Origin: Snodgrassella alvi
GTDB lineage: Bacteria > Pseudomonadota > Gammaproteobacteria > Burkholderiales > Neisseriaceae
NCBI RefSeq assembly: GCF_002777855.1
Contig: NZ_MEIK01000034.1
Span: 62,001 to 126,000 of the forward strand
Reading direction: 5' to 3'
DNA length: 64,000 nt
Position numbers and translations under genes: made by a program. Shown here piece by piece: positions 9,484 through 18,643 of the stretch (its first letter is position 1; every line of letters starts with the position of its first letter). The notes under the pieces are model-generated. The model worked only from the letters and a program-made list of their open reading frames with translations, had not been told where the DNA came from and did no database searches.

Positions 9484-9501
9484 ATGTTTGTAAACTCAAA
9501 G

Positions 9502-10009
9502 CTATGCTCTGGTTACAATTGTTTTGGCTAGATAGTCTTCAAGCGTACGATGGAAACTCTCAGTATGAAGCGCATTATCATCCAAATGACATGAAAATAG
9601 TGTAATAAGATTGGGTTGATTCAATGTAGAAATGATATCTGGATAGAAAATCAAATTTAATGTTAGATTAATGACTATTAGCCCGAAAAAGACAATACAG
9701 AACGAATTAAAACTGTACCTATAAAACTGGGATTGTTTCTGTTAATCACGATTACTTTTATGCTCATTAGTTTTTGCCAAATGATTATGCTTTGGTGCTC
9801 ATAAATACACTCTGGCCAACAAAATAGATTAATAAAGGAAAAACACCTAATATGATAGCAATATTTTTAAGCCATTTTGCTTTGGAACATTACAATCAAA
9901 AATAAAATCGTTCTTAGCGATAATCCCAGATATAAAATAGCCAGTTAATGATAATCACTATAGTTCGTTTCTTAGGTAAAGCAAGCTCAACTTCAATTTC
10001 AGATTCCAT
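9502..10009 (-). pseudogene. Decayed RDD-family membrane protein gene
   Basis: Translating the minus strand in pieces recovers three blocks that match the intact RDD neighbour at 10704. The N terminus is MESEIEVELALPKKRTI (from ATG 10009), matching its TEVELASPWNRIAAY. A middle block LMSIKVIVINRNNPSFIGTV matches LMNIKVIGMDGRNPGFIGTV. The C terminus is FHRTLEDYLAKTIVTRA followed by a stop at 9502-9504, matching LHRTLQDYLARTIVIKV. The blocks lie in different frames with stops between, and the span is about 70 bases shorter than the intact gene, so it cannot be translated as one protein. It is read here as a frameshifted relic of a tandem duplicate. Confidence 0.8.
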
Positions 10010-10703
10010 TGCTGAAATGGTTCATTAGAATATTTTGTGATTAAAAAAATTGGAAATTATCAGTTATATATATCGATAAGATTAAGAACCAAAAACAGCT
10101 GACAATGTGTAATATGATAATACTTATAAGAATCAATAGATGATAAAACGGTAAGCCGACTCGATATATTTTAAAACCTAGAATAAACAATTATTTTAGA
10201 AATAGTTCCAAATGGTGCTGAACTTAGTATCTTATTATTTCATAGTAATATATTATTAACTGATATTAATGAGCGCATATTATTAAAATATATATATAAC
10301 TACAAAATTTTATTTAGCAATATATATTGTGGAAGCAAACGATTCTTATAAAATATAACAGATTCTCTGCTCTGGCATTGCAAAATAATTATGAAAAAAA
10401 TTGTTTTTAACTAATTTTCTTGATTTGTCTAAATGTATTTAATAATTATTGTATTTACAACATAATTTGATTAATTATTTAAATTTATATAATAAGGTGA
10501 GTGAAAGCAAAGCATGATATGAATAAAGTTGTTTTCTAGATTGATTATCTGTGAGTTGATAGAGCAGCTTACTTATACCGCTGCTCTATCTGATTTGGTT
10601 AACTGACTCACTAATGCTTGTCATCATAGTTTAAAACAGTCTATGTTGTTTTAAAAAATAATTTTATATATAAAAATATTTAGTTAATTAATACATACTA
10701 TGT
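10010..10703. other. AT-rich spacer between RDD copies
   Basis: This is about 690 bases of very A+T-rich sequence with no supported gene. Its only distinct structure is a perfect 11-bp inverted repeat GATAGAGCAGC/GCTGCTCTATC with an 11-base loop at 10558-10590, which lacks a T run on either strand. Confidence 0.5.
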
Positions 10704-11282
10704 TTAGTTATTAACTTTGATTACTATTGTGCGGGCTAAATAATCCTGAAGTGTACGATGGAGGGTTTTTTTTCTAAACAGCATCACTAGTAGAATAAAT
10801 GGTGTCAGATATTCAAAAAAATTACTGGTTAAAGTCTCAGGAAAATTCAAGAGACCCACAAAAATAAACGTTAATATTAACGAAACAATAGTGACAATCA
10901 TATTAAAAACCATTTCACGGAGTAAAACTGTACCGATAAATCCAGGATTTCGTCCATCCATGCCAATAACTTTAATATTCATCAACCGCTTGCCTAACGA
11001 TTGACCTGTTTTACTCATTAATATAATTTGCCAAATTCCATAAATGGTTAGCGGTATCATTATGCATAATACAGGACCTATCAGATTATAACCTATAGAT
11101 TTTGATCGAATCATTTCTATGATAAGGATGATTATTCCTGGCGTTACAACTATCGATGTCAACAGAGTATTAATGATGTAGGCGGCAATTCTGTTCCACG
11201 GACTAGCCAGCTCAACTTCTGTTTCTTTTTCAGACTGAGCATCCACGAGATTAGAAGAAAAATTTTCGAGGTTATTAGGCAT
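10704..11282 (-). CDS. RDD-family membrane protein
   Basis: A 192-residue protein of the RDD family (Pfam RDD, named for conserved Arg-Asp-Asp), function generally unknown. Its hydrophobic segments lie at about residues 33-55, 66-88, 120-145 and 150-165. The family core is clear: ELASPWNRIAAYIIN at the start of helix 1, the loop SKTGQSLGKRLMNIKVIG, NPGFIGTVLLRE, and LHRTLQDYLARTIVI at the end. It is the middle member of a three-copy array, with a pseudogene downstream and a longer paralog upstream. It is preceded by AT-rich sequence, so it may have its own promoter. Confidence 0.8.
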   Translation of the reverse strand: MPNNLENFSSNLVDAQSEKETEVELASPWNRIAAYIINTLLTSIVVTPGIIILIIEMIRSKSIGYNLIGPVLCIMIPLTIYGIWQIILMSKTGQSLGKRLMNIKVIGMDGRNPGFIGTVLLREMVFNMIVTIVSLILTFIFVGLLNFPETLTSNFFEYLTPFILLVMLFRKKTLHRTLQDYLARTIVIKVNN

Positions 11283-11540
11283 AATAATTGTCTATTGGTT
11301 ATTGAAAAGGATGGGTTAAGTTTATAACTCAATGCTATTATTTAAGCATTTAAAATCAAATATTCTAAAGATTGTTATTTGTTTTCCCAACGTTTTGAAA
11401 ATTAATATTCAAAATAGTTGATGAATTTCTATGTATTTGTTCTTAAGTTTTTAGATGTAAGTGGTATGTCAATATAAGAAATAGGTGTGGCGTAATTTTT
11501 ACTTAATCGACATTAATTATACAATCACAAATACAGCTTC

Positions 11541-12191
11541 TCATTTAGGGAGTGTAATTCTGATTCTTTCATCTTTAACGGTATTTCTAGTAGAAACAAC
11601 AATGGTACCAGCCATAAAATCCTGAAATGTACGTCGGTTCCATTTTTTAATAAATACCATAGCAGGAACTAACATAAATACAAAATATCCGATACCAAAT
11701 GTGATTAAACTCAAAACAATTACTAGAATTTGATAAATTAATTCACGTAAAATTACATTACGGGCAAAGCCAGGATTTTCTCCATTTGTTCGGATGACCC
11801 AGATTTTAAGAATGCGTTTACCTATAGATTGTCCGTATTTGCTCATCCAGTAAACCTGCCATAAAGTATAAACAATCAGCGCAATGAAGGTTAAACCAAT
11901 AATAATTTTTGTGGCAGGCTGGCTTATCCAGCTCACAAAATCTAGACTTTGATACTCATGAATATCTGTTGCATTATCTGTATCGTAATCGGATATATCT
12001 GGGATCGATAAACACATTAGAATATATAAAGGTATAAAAATCAAAGAGGTTATTACCTGATTTATCATTACGGCGCTCATACGAAGAGCGGGGGAGGCCA
12101 GCTCCAGTCTATCTTTTGGCAGGGCAGGACAGGATTGCTGGCTTATGCCTAAATCCGAAACTGAAATTTTTATATTAGATTTATTTTGCAT
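11541..12191 (-). CDS. RDD-family membrane protein, longer paralog
   Basis: A 216-residue RDD-family protein, paralogous to the gene at 10704. It shares ELASPALRMSAVMINQ before helix 1, SKYGQSIGKRILKIWVI, NPGFARNVILRELIYQ and RRTFQDFMAGTIVV. It has a longer N-terminal tail and an acidic linker (DISDYDTDNATDIHEYQ) between helices 1 and 2, which the other copy lacks. ATG 12191 (MQNKSNIKIS) is chosen; the open frame extends 19 residues further upstream with no evidence for use. The function is unknown. It lies just downstream of the nusB terminator. Confidence 0.78.
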   Translation of the reverse strand: MQNKSNIKISVSDLGISQQSCPALPKDRLELASPALRMSAVMINQVITSLIFIPLYILMCLSIPDISDYDTDNATDIHEYQSLDFVSWISQPATKIIIGLTFIALIVYTLWQVYWMSKYGQSIGKRILKIWVIRTNGENPGFARNVILRELIYQILVIVLSLITFGIGYFVFMLVPAMVFIKKWNRRTFQDFMAGTIVVSTRNTVKDERIRITLPK

Positions 12192-12289
12192 AAAAATTCT
12201 CAAGAAAATTATATACACTATTGTAAATATATGATGAATTTTACGCAATATATGTTAAATATTATGAATTATGATCAGTGCTCGTTTTG

Positions 12290-12318
12290 TAAAAAAAAAC
12301 AGACTGTTTGTCAGTCTG
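12290..12318 (-). terminator. Terminator of the ribH-nusB operon
   Basis: CAGACTG/CAGTCTG (12300-12306 and 12312-12318) with loop TTTGT is followed on the minus strand by nine T. Confidence 0.9.
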
Positions 12319-12347
12319 CTTGTCATTCTGCAAAAATAAAATTTGTT

Positions 12348-12770
12348 TTAAGATGTAGTTCTCAGTTCGGCAGAAAGTTTATCCAGAATCCCATTGATGA
12401 ATTTGTAGCCATCAGTTCCGCCAAAGGTTTTGGTAATTTCTATAGCTTCATTAATAATGACGGGGTGGGGTGTTTCTGGCATAGCGGAAAGTTCATGACA
12501 AGCCATTAACAATACAGCACGCTCCACTGGACTCAGCTCGTCTTCATGTCGGTCCAGTAGTGGGCGGATTCGTTTCATATAATCGCGCTGATTGTTATAG
12601 GCGCCGAAAAAAATCTGAGTAAATAATTCGCCGTCGGCTTTGGCAAAATACTCATTGTCACGAATATTCTGGGCAATAATGGCGGCAGATTCTTCTTTGT
12701 TTAGCTGAGCTTGATACAGAGCCTGTACCGCAAACTGACGGGCACGTCGGCGTGGAGTGATCATTGACAT
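12348..12770 (-). CDS. nusB: Transcription antitermination protein NusB
   Basis: A 140-residue all-helical protein that binds boxA RNA with S10 (NusE) in rRNA antitermination. The start MITPRRRARQFAVQALYQ and the C-terminal VINEAIEITKTFGGTDGYKFINGILDKL are diagnostic. ATG 12770 and 12764 are both possible; either places the start just after the ribH stop (28 bases). Coupling of ribH and nusB in one transcript is common in proteobacteria and holds here, with a terminator after nusB. Confidence 0.96.
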   Translation of the reverse strand: MSMITPRRRARQFAVQALYQAQLNKEESAAIIAQNIRDNEYFAKADGELFTQIFFGAYNNQRDYMKRIRPLLDRHEDELSPVERAVLLMACHELSAMPETPHPVIINEAIEITKTFGGTDGYKFINGILDKLSAELRTTS

Positions 12771-12798
12771 GTATAAGGTGTCCTTGTTCGGAAAATAA

Positions 12799-13251
12799 TT
12801 AATATTTGGTTTTAAGCAAATTGGCCATTTCAATGGCCACCACCGCAGCTTCGCTTCCCTTGTTATACATGCGTGCCAGTGCCTGTGCATCATTTTCGGT
12901 GGTAAGAATGGCATTGGCTATCGGAATTTGGTGTTCTAGGCTAATGCGGGATACGCCTGCGGCAGCTTCATTGGATACCAGTTCGAAATGGTAGGTTTCA
13001 CCACGAATCACTACGCCAATAGCCACTAAAGCGTCAAATTTTCCGCTGCGAGCCATGCTTTGTAATACCAGCGGTACTTCCAATGCACCGGGAACTGTGG
13101 CCAGTGTGATGTCGTTATCGTTTACCCCTAGTTTAACCAGACGATCGGTGCAGGCTTTAACCAGTTCTACGCCAATCGGATTAGTAAAACGTGCCTGTAC
13201 AATGCCGATATGCAGACCGGTACCATTATGTTCTGGGGTAATGATATTCAT
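12799..13251 (-). CDS. ribH: 6,7-dimethyl-8-ribityllumazine synthase
   Basis: This 150-residue enzyme condenses 3,4-dihydroxy-2-butanone-4-phosphate with 5-amino-6-ribitylaminouracil, the penultimate step of riboflavin synthesis; family members form icosahedral or pentameric shells. Motifs are IGIVQARFTNPIG, VPGALEVPLVLQSMA and GVVIRGETYHFELVSNEAAAG (catalytic His), then PIANAILTTENDAQA and KGSEAAVVAIEMA. ATG 13251 has AAGGAAAT ahead of it; the 14 extra upstream residues in the open frame are not expected. Confidence 0.97.
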   Translation of the reverse strand: MNIITPEHNGTGLHIGIVQARFTNPIGVELVKACTDRLVKLGVNDNDITLATVPGALEVPLVLQSMARSGKFDALVAIGVVIRGETYHFELVSNEAAAGVSRISLEHQIPIANAILTTENDAQALARMYNKGSEAAVVAIEMANLLKTKY

Positions 13252-13381
13252 TTGATTTCCTTTTGTCAGTTTAGCCAAAAGCGTAAAGTGCAAGAACAGG
13301 CTAATATGTTCACGCTCTTACAACGCTAATGCTGGTATTTATCGGACTGATTTTACCGAATTTGCTGATAGGGTGGAATGC

Positions 13382-14278
13382 CTATGCGGTTTTTTTCAAA
13401 TTGTGTTTTGGTTTGAGTGAACCCAGATAGATGGCTAGAAGAGTTAAAGCTGTTCCTGTCCATTGGAGTGCGTTTATGGGTTTATTCAGGATAAAAAAGT
13501 CTATTAGTATGGCAGCCACTGGTTCGCTCAGTAATAACAGTCCGGTTAAGGTTAATGATAAAAGGGGTACGGCATAGGCAATCAATCCCCATGCAAAACA
13601 TTGCATGACTACGCCGTAAATCATTATCAGCAGCACATCTTTCATGCTTGATGGCCAAAAACGATGAGTGTCTATCAGGATGCTGGGTACAATTAATGCA
13701 GCTACTGCACCTACACTTACCAGCAGCATGAGTGGAAATAATGAAACTGGTTCTGACTGATGTGCCTGCCGGATACAGGCCATAGAGGCAGCCATGGCAC
13801 CTCCTGAAATCAGGCCGATAAATATGCCGTATCCGCCATGGCTGTTGTGATGCAGCTCAGGATGGGCAATGAGTATAATGCCGATTACAGACAACAGCAT
13901 GCTGAATAATTGTAGTTTACTCTGTCGTTCACCGAAGAAAAACCATGCGATGGCAGCTAGAAAAAAAATCTGCATACTGTTGAGCAAAGTAGAAATTCCA
14001 GGCCCAACAGCGTGAATACTTTCATGCCAGAAAGCCAGATCGAAACCTAAAAATACGCCGGACAGAATACAAAACCGTTTAGCCGTACCGCTAGTTGGTA
14101 ATTTTTGTCCAAAATGTCGGCTGAGCAGCAAAAAAACGATGCCACCTATGAATACGCGCCACAGGGCTACGGCATAGGAACCAATTGAAACAAATTTGAC
14201 AATCAGACTGCCGAGCCCGAAAACCACGCAGCCAACAGTTAAACCGGAAGCAGCCCATTTTTGTGGGGTGAGTTGCAT
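13382..14278 (-). CDS. EamA/DMT-family transporter
   Basis: A 298-residue inner-membrane protein with ten predicted hydrophobic segments arranged as two EamA repeats, the drug/metabolite transporter layout. Visible landmarks are ALWRVFIGGIVFLLLSR in the first half, PGISTLLNSMQIFFLAAIAWFFFGE ending repeat 1, and LTLTGLLLLSEPVAAILIDFFIL in repeat 2. The substrate is not readable. It sits inside a riboflavin gene group on the same strand (ribBA upstream, ribH downstream), so flavin or precursor transport is one guess, but the 130-150 base gaps and an intervening long hairpin weaken an operon argument. Confidence 0.8.
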   Translation of the reverse strand: MQLTPQKWAASGLTVGCVVFGLGSLIVKFVSIGSYAVALWRVFIGGIVFLLLSRHFGQKLPTSGTAKRFCILSGVFLGFDLAFWHESIHAVGPGISTLLNSMQIFFLAAIAWFFFGERQSKLQLFSMLLSVIGIILIAHPELHHNSHGGYGIFIGLISGGAMAASMACIRQAHQSEPVSLFPLMLLVSVGAVAALIVPSILIDTHRFWPSSMKDVLLIMIYGVVMQCFAWGLIAYAVPLLSLTLTGLLLLSEPVAAILIDFFILNKPINALQWTGTALTLLAIYLGSLKPKHNLKKTA

Positions 14279-14310
14279 GAAATTCTATCCTTGAAAGCCA
14301 CATTACAATA

Positions 14311-14366
14311 GGCTGTCCGAATTATCTGATGGCAGCAGATGATGACATCAGATAGTTCGGACAGCC
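14311..14366. repeat. Long imperfect inverted repeat (21-bp stem)
   Basis: Bases 14311-14331 and 14346-14366 are complementary over 21 positions with a single mismatch (a G-U pair in RNA) around a 14-base loop. It lies between ribBA and the EamA gene. Neither strand shows a T run after it, so it is not a standard intrinsic terminator. Confidence 0.8.
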
Positions 14367-14428
14367 TGAGGGTGCGTATTGTATTTCAAATGGGCTACTA
14401 AAATATATACTTGTTTCGTAAAGAAATA

Positions 14429-15517
14429 TTATTTAGTTGGTTCTTCAAATCCGGATACTTCAAGACCAAAACCATTCAAACCGGTAAAGGCTGATGGCTT
14501 ACCCATTACTCGCATACGCTTTACTTTGAGTCCGGCCAGTATTTGTGCACCGATGCCATAGGTTTTGCTGTCCCATTGTCTGGCCTGATGAGTGCCTTTT
14601 GGTAAAGTACGGTCGAGCAGGGTAGCACCGGTTTCGGTTCGATGCATAAGAATAATTACGCCAGCATCTGCTTGCTGAATACGAGCCATGGCTTCCGGTA
14701 GTGGCCATGTGTGTAGCTGATTCGGTTGTAAAAAATCCATGGCACTGAATGGTTCGTGTACCCGAACCAATACTTCATCGACTGTTTCTGGATTGCCTTT
14801 TACCAATGCTAGATGAGTTTCCCCTGATAGCTGATCTACATACACATGCTGAGTGAAATCACCCCATGTAGTATGAATGGTGTTGACACCCAATTCTTCT
14901 ATCAAACTTTCATGGCGGCTGCGGTACTCTATCAGATCAGCAATCGTTCCGATTTTAATGTTGTGTTTTTCGGCAAAAATCTTTAGTTCTGGCATCCTTG
15001 CCATGGTACCGTCATCATTGATGATTTCACAGATAACGGCTGCTGGAATCAGACCAGCCAGTTTGGCTAGATCAACGCTGGCTTCAGTATGGCCGGTACG
15101 TACCAACACACCACCTTTTTGTGCACGCAGTGGGAAAATATGGCCTGGTTGTACAATATCTTCTGCCTTTGCGGCTGGTGAAACAGCTGCCTGTACGGTA
15201 TGAGCCCGGTCTGCGGCAGAAATACCGGTAGTGATACCATGAGCTGCTTCAATGGAAACGGTGAAATTGGTGCCATACTGGGCACCATTATTCTGGGTCA
15301 TCAGGGGCAGGCGTAGACGGTCTACAATTTCTTCTTCTAAAGGTAGGCATACGAGTCCGCGGGCGTATTTAATCATGAAATTGATGGCTTCCGGCGTAAC
15401 AAATTGTGCCGCCATGATTAAATCGCCTTCGTTTTCACGGTCTTCTGCATCAGTAAGAATAACCATTTTGCCTGCTTTAATGTCTGCAATAATTTCTGGA
15501 ATGGTGGCAATGCTCAT
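14429..15517 (-). CDS. ribB: 3,4-dihydroxy-2-butanone-4-phosphate synthase with degenerate GTP cyclohydrolase II domain
   Basis: 362 residues. Residues 1 to about 205 are a full RibB domain that makes the four-carbon precursor of riboflavin from ribulose-5-phosphate: DAEDRENEGDL at 23-33, HGITTGISAADRAHT, HIFPLRAQKGGVLVRTGHTEASVDLA and CEIINDDGTMAR. The C-terminal half aligns by position with GTP cyclohydrolase II (TYGIGAQIL, the GF-LEVSG end). It lacks the zinc cysteines (CxSExxTGDxFGSxxCDC type), reading HEPFSAMDFLQPNQLHTW instead, so it is unlikely to have RibA activity (RibBX-like arrangement). A true RibA should be elsewhere. ATG 15517 has a GGGAG site upstream. Confidence 0.93.
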   Translation of the reverse strand: MSIATIPEIIADIKAGKMVILTDAEDRENEGDLIMAAQFVTPEAINFMIKYARGLVCLPLEEEIVDRLRLPLMTQNNGAQYGTNFTVSIEAAHGITTGISAADRAHTVQAAVSPAAKAEDIVQPGHIFPLRAQKGGVLVRTGHTEASVDLAKLAGLIPAAVICEIINDDGTMARMPELKIFAEKHNIKIGTIADLIEYRSRHESLIEELGVNTIHTTWGDFTQHVYVDQLSGETHLALVKGNPETVDEVLVRVHEPFSAMDFLQPNQLHTWPLPEAMARIQQADAGVIILMHRTETGATLLDRTLPKGTHQARQWDSKTYGIGAQILAGLKVKRMRVMGKPSAFTGLNGFGLEVSGFEEPTK

Positions 15518-16804
15518 GATGTTTTCAACGCTCCCTTGGCAAAATAATGTGTATTTTACTCCTGATTGAGTAATACCGGATGCTTTAATCTGCACTACTC
15601 GCGATGACTTGTATAGATAGGCTGCAATAAGCTCTTGCCGCTTTGTTGTTTGTTGGAATATGCAGACTATTGAAATATCAGTTGATGCAAAAAATACAAA
15701 ATATTGTTTCTTCTTTGGTTTACGATATTTTATCGCCGTGTTTATAAATATTTTATTGTTAGGTCGTTCTTCAGGTTTTTATTCAGGAATGTTTGGGATG
15801 TATGGCCCATTGGATAATCTGTATCCCCTTAGAAATACCATTATGTTAGATAGACCGTCAAACAAGCTGCAAGCAAAATTAGAAAACCATTACCAATAAA
15901 TAATATTAAAGATAATAGAGTCTTGGGTATACCCCAAATACAACCGATTACAACTATTACTTTATAGAAATTATTGGATTTTATTTCAAAAATCCAGACG
16001 GTTATTATGTGTCTTAGTATTGATACGGCACAAAAATTGATAAAGCTAATATATTATTCATGTAATTTAGTTTGGGGATGGTAATTATTTCTATCATCAA
16101 TTTTGCAATTATCATGCAATTGTTCAACTCAAACAAACTTAAATAGATAGGCCAAGCGCTGATAACTAAAATAAAAAAAGAACCTGATAATTAAATAAGA
16201 AAACCTTTTTATTATATTCTATTGTTATTTTGCTTCTCGCTTTTTAGCATTTAATTTAAATCCGATAAAGAATTATGTTGAGTGAAGTTTTCTCGCAAGA
16301 AGTTTATCTTATACTGTGTTATTATATTTAAATAATGCCATACCAATATAATTTAAATTAATTTATATGATTTGTTATTCAAGCTTAAATTTGGTTTGAT
16401 TGGTTAGACAATTCATCTATTTCTCGAATGCTTTATTTTTAAAAAGAAAAATTAAATATATTTGAAATTTGATTAATATTATATTTTGACTAAGAATAAA
16501 TTTTGATTTTAGAAATTTCTTGTATTAAGTTTTTAATCATGCATTGGTGTAACTGACATTGGTTTGTTTAAAACATTAATATATACACTGTATCAAATAG
16601 GAAAGATATGATAAATCATCATAAATTTATAACTATTCTTCGTGCATATTTTTTTTCACTGAATGCTTACGCTCTCATAAAACTATATCTGATAAAGCGA
16701 TTAAACTGAAAACTAAGTTAAGATTATCTTTATTTTAATTCACTAGAATAGTTATAAAATATATTAGCTTGGATATTAATAAAATTCTTATAAAGTATTT
16801 TTAA
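15518..16804. other. Long AT-rich spacer upstream of ribB
   Basis: About 1.3 kb without a supported gene. A 79-codon frame at 15660-15899 (plus strand) has no ribosome-binding site and no recognisable similarity; on the opposite strand the same area reads as broken hydrophobic segments, suggesting a possible decayed membrane protein, but I cannot name it. I looked for an FMN riboswitch before ribB and saw none. The rest is A+T-rich sequence without clear structure. Confidence 0.4.
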
Positions 16805-16833
16805 CCACCTCATGAACATCATTGCTGAGGTGG
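16805..16833 (-). terminator. Hairpin after the DUF805 gene
   Basis: CCACCTCA/TGAGGTGG, a perfect 8-bp stem with a 13-base loop, lies ten bases past the stop codon of the DUF805 gene. The following minus-strand sequence (TTAAAAATAC) is a weak tail, so the terminator role is only probable. Confidence 0.5.
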
Positions 16834-16842
16834 TTGAGTGTA

Positions 16843-17202
16843 TTAATATTTAGGATTTGGACCGTATTCATTATCACCCGGTGTGGAGTCCAATAGGTTG
16901 AAGATAAATATTACTAGTGGGCCGATTATAGGAATTAAGTTTAATAAAATCCACCAGCCAGAACGACTGATATCGTGTAATCGACGCACTTGTACCCCTA
17001 AGGCTGGCATAAATAATACTAAACCCCAAATTAATTGAATCATTTTAATGGTTGATTCTTCTAATCCGAGAACAGATGCGATTATGCCTATTAAAACGCC
17101 AATCAAGAATATTATTAAGGTAAAAAACCAGTATTCTTTACGACGGGCCCGACCTTGGAAATTAAAATAATTTGTGGTCATACAGCTGATAAACCATTCC
17201 AT
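16843..17202 (-). CDS. DUF805 family inner-membrane protein
   Basis: A 119-residue protein with four hydrophobic segments (about 26-46, 53-72, 82-105 with breaks). The DUF805 signature is clear: FNFQGRARRKEYWFF near the start, VRRLHDISRSGWWILL, and the C-terminal LLDSTPGDNEYGPNP. This is the YhaH/YhaI type; the function is not established. It stands alone, with AT-rich spacers on both sides. Confidence 0.85.
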   Translation of the reverse strand: MEWFISCMTTNYFNFQGRARRKEYWFFTLIIFLIGVLIGIIASVLGLEESTIKMIQLIWGLVLFMPALGVQVRRLHDISRSGWWILLNLIPIIGPLVIFIFNLLDSTPGDNEYGPNPKY

Positions 17203-17425
17203 AACAATAAGTATCCTAGTGTAAAATAATTAAAAATTGCAATAGCTTTATTATTTTAAATATACTTAATAATATATAGTAATTATTTACATATATTATC
17301 ATTTAATGGTTTGGATTGTTGTTCTTTTCTAATGTTCAGGTTTTCCGTCTGCCTTTTTTATTAAATAGTAATGGCTGATAAGAATGCTTTAAAACAGGGT
17401 TTAAAAATTTGGTGCAGCAATGAAT

Positions 17426-18040
17426 TTATTGTTTATGCTGTAATTGCAGATATTTTTGCACTGTATCTACAATTGCCTGTGTCTGAGCATCTATCTCTAG
17501 ATTGATGCAATCGTTTACCTGACATCTTCCAAAAAGTGTCCTGTTCATCGTTTCAGGTATCAGGTGGACATTGAATTCTTCTGTGGTTACCTCACCGATT
17601 GTGAGGCTGCATCCATTTAAACCAATAAAGCCTTTGGTGAGAATATAGGGAGCGGCGCTAGCTGGTAATTTGAACCACACTGTCCGATTAGGCGGGGTAT
17701 CGTCAATGCGGATTATGCTTGTAGTAGTAAAAATATGTCCGCTCATGATATGGCCACCAATTTCATCACCATAACGGGCGGCGCGTTCAATGTTTACGGC
17801 ATCACCGATATTTAGTTGGCCGAGATTGGTTCTGGCCAAGCTTTCTGCCATTATATCGAAAGAGACTTCATCACCTTTAATAGCCGTGATGGTGAGGCAG
17901 CAGCCATTGTTAGCTACGGAGGCACCGATAGAGAGGCTTTCGCTGGCGCCTTGTGGCAGGCGTACTTGTATAGTGCGCAATTGCTGCTTTTCGCTGATAG
18001 CGGTGACGATACCTAATCCTTGTACGATGCCTGTAAACAT
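17426..18040 (-). CDS. ribE: Riboflavin synthase, alpha subunit
   Basis: 204 residues forming two tandem lumazine-binding domains, starting with the invariant MFTGIVQGLG. This enzyme dismutates two molecules of dimethylribityllumazine to riboflavin, completing the pathway begun by ribB and ribH in this window. Domain 1 contains GCCLTIT and SFDIMAESLARTNLG; domain 2 repeats the pattern with GCSLTIGEV and FNVHLIPETMNRTLFG. Length is normal. The thioesterase gene lies 22 bases upstream, so the two are probably co-transcribed. Confidence 0.97.
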   Translation of the reverse strand: MFTGIVQGLGIVTAISEKQQLRTIQVRLPQGASESLSIGASVANNGCCLTITAIKGDEVSFDIMAESLARTNLGQLNIGDAVNIERAARYGDEIGGHIMSGHIFTTTSIIRIDDTPPNRTVWFKLPASAAPYILTKGFIGLNGCSLTIGEVTTEEFNVHLIPETMNRTLFGRCQVNDCINLEIDAQTQAIVDTVQKYLQLQHKQ

Positions 18041-18062
18041 TGATGCTAACTTTCTAAGATAT

Positions 18063-18560
18063 TTAAACGGTTGGTTTGTGTTTGGCTTTAGCTGCTTTTA
18101 AGCGTGCTTCCTTACGGATGGCACCTTCCTGAAAACGGCGCGCCTGTTCTTCAGTGCCGATACATAATGGTGGTACTTTAGTAGGTTTACCGTTTTTATC
18201 GACGGCTACCATGCTGAAATAACAGCTATTAGTATGGCGGGCACTACGGTGTTGGATATCCTGTGCTTCTACCCGTATGCCTACTTCCATAGAAGTACGG
18301 CCTACATGATTGACAGAAGCATAAAAGGTCACCAACTCACCTACATGGATGGGCTCTTTAAAAATTACCTGATCCACGGACAGGGTCACGACGTATTCGC
18401 CAGAATAGCGGCTGGCACAGGCATAGGCTACCTGATCTAGCAATTTGAGTAAATCGCCGCCATGAACGTTACCATGAAAATTCGCTAATGCTGGCGTCAT
18501 AAGTACGGACATAGATAGCTGATGCTGTGCACCTTGCGGTGGTAAGGGTGTAGGAACCAT
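18063..18560 (-). CDS. Acyl-CoA thioesterase, hotdog fold (YciA-like)
   Basis: A 165-residue hotdog-fold protein of the cytosolic acyl-CoA hydrolase group. The active-site helix region is visible as NFHGNVHGGDLLKLLDQVAYACASRYSG, followed by VTLSVDQVIFKEPIHVGELVTFYASVNHVGRTSMEVGIRV. These enzymes split acyl-CoAs to free acids and CoA; chain-length preference cannot be told. It is longer than E. coli YciA because of a basic C-terminal tail (EARLKAAKAKHKP). ATG 18560 follows AAAGGT. ribE is 22 bases downstream, corA 83 bases upstream of it. Confidence 0.88.
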   Translation of the reverse strand: MVPTPLPPQGAQHQLSMSVLMTPALANFHGNVHGGDLLKLLDQVAYACASRYSGEYVVTLSVDQVIFKEPIHVGELVTFYASVNHVGRTSMEVGIRVEAQDIQHRSARHTNSCYFSMVAVDKNGKPTKVPPLCIGTEEQARRFQEGAIRKEARLKAAKAKHKPTV

Positions 18561-18643
18561 GGTTTTACCTTTGATATGTGTGTTTATATGTGAATATTTG
18601 TCTTTCTTTGAAGACTGTGTGTAATTATAAAAGCTGGTAAAGG

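Noticed and set aside
15518-15660. Possible FMN riboswitch before ribB
   Set aside because: None of the conserved RFN-element helices or the AGGGTGAATTC-like core could be found.
15660-15899. 79-codon ORF on the plus strand upstream of ribB
   Set aside because: No ribosome-binding site, no recognisable similarity and AT-rich composition; the reverse strand shows equally plausible broken hydrophobic segments.
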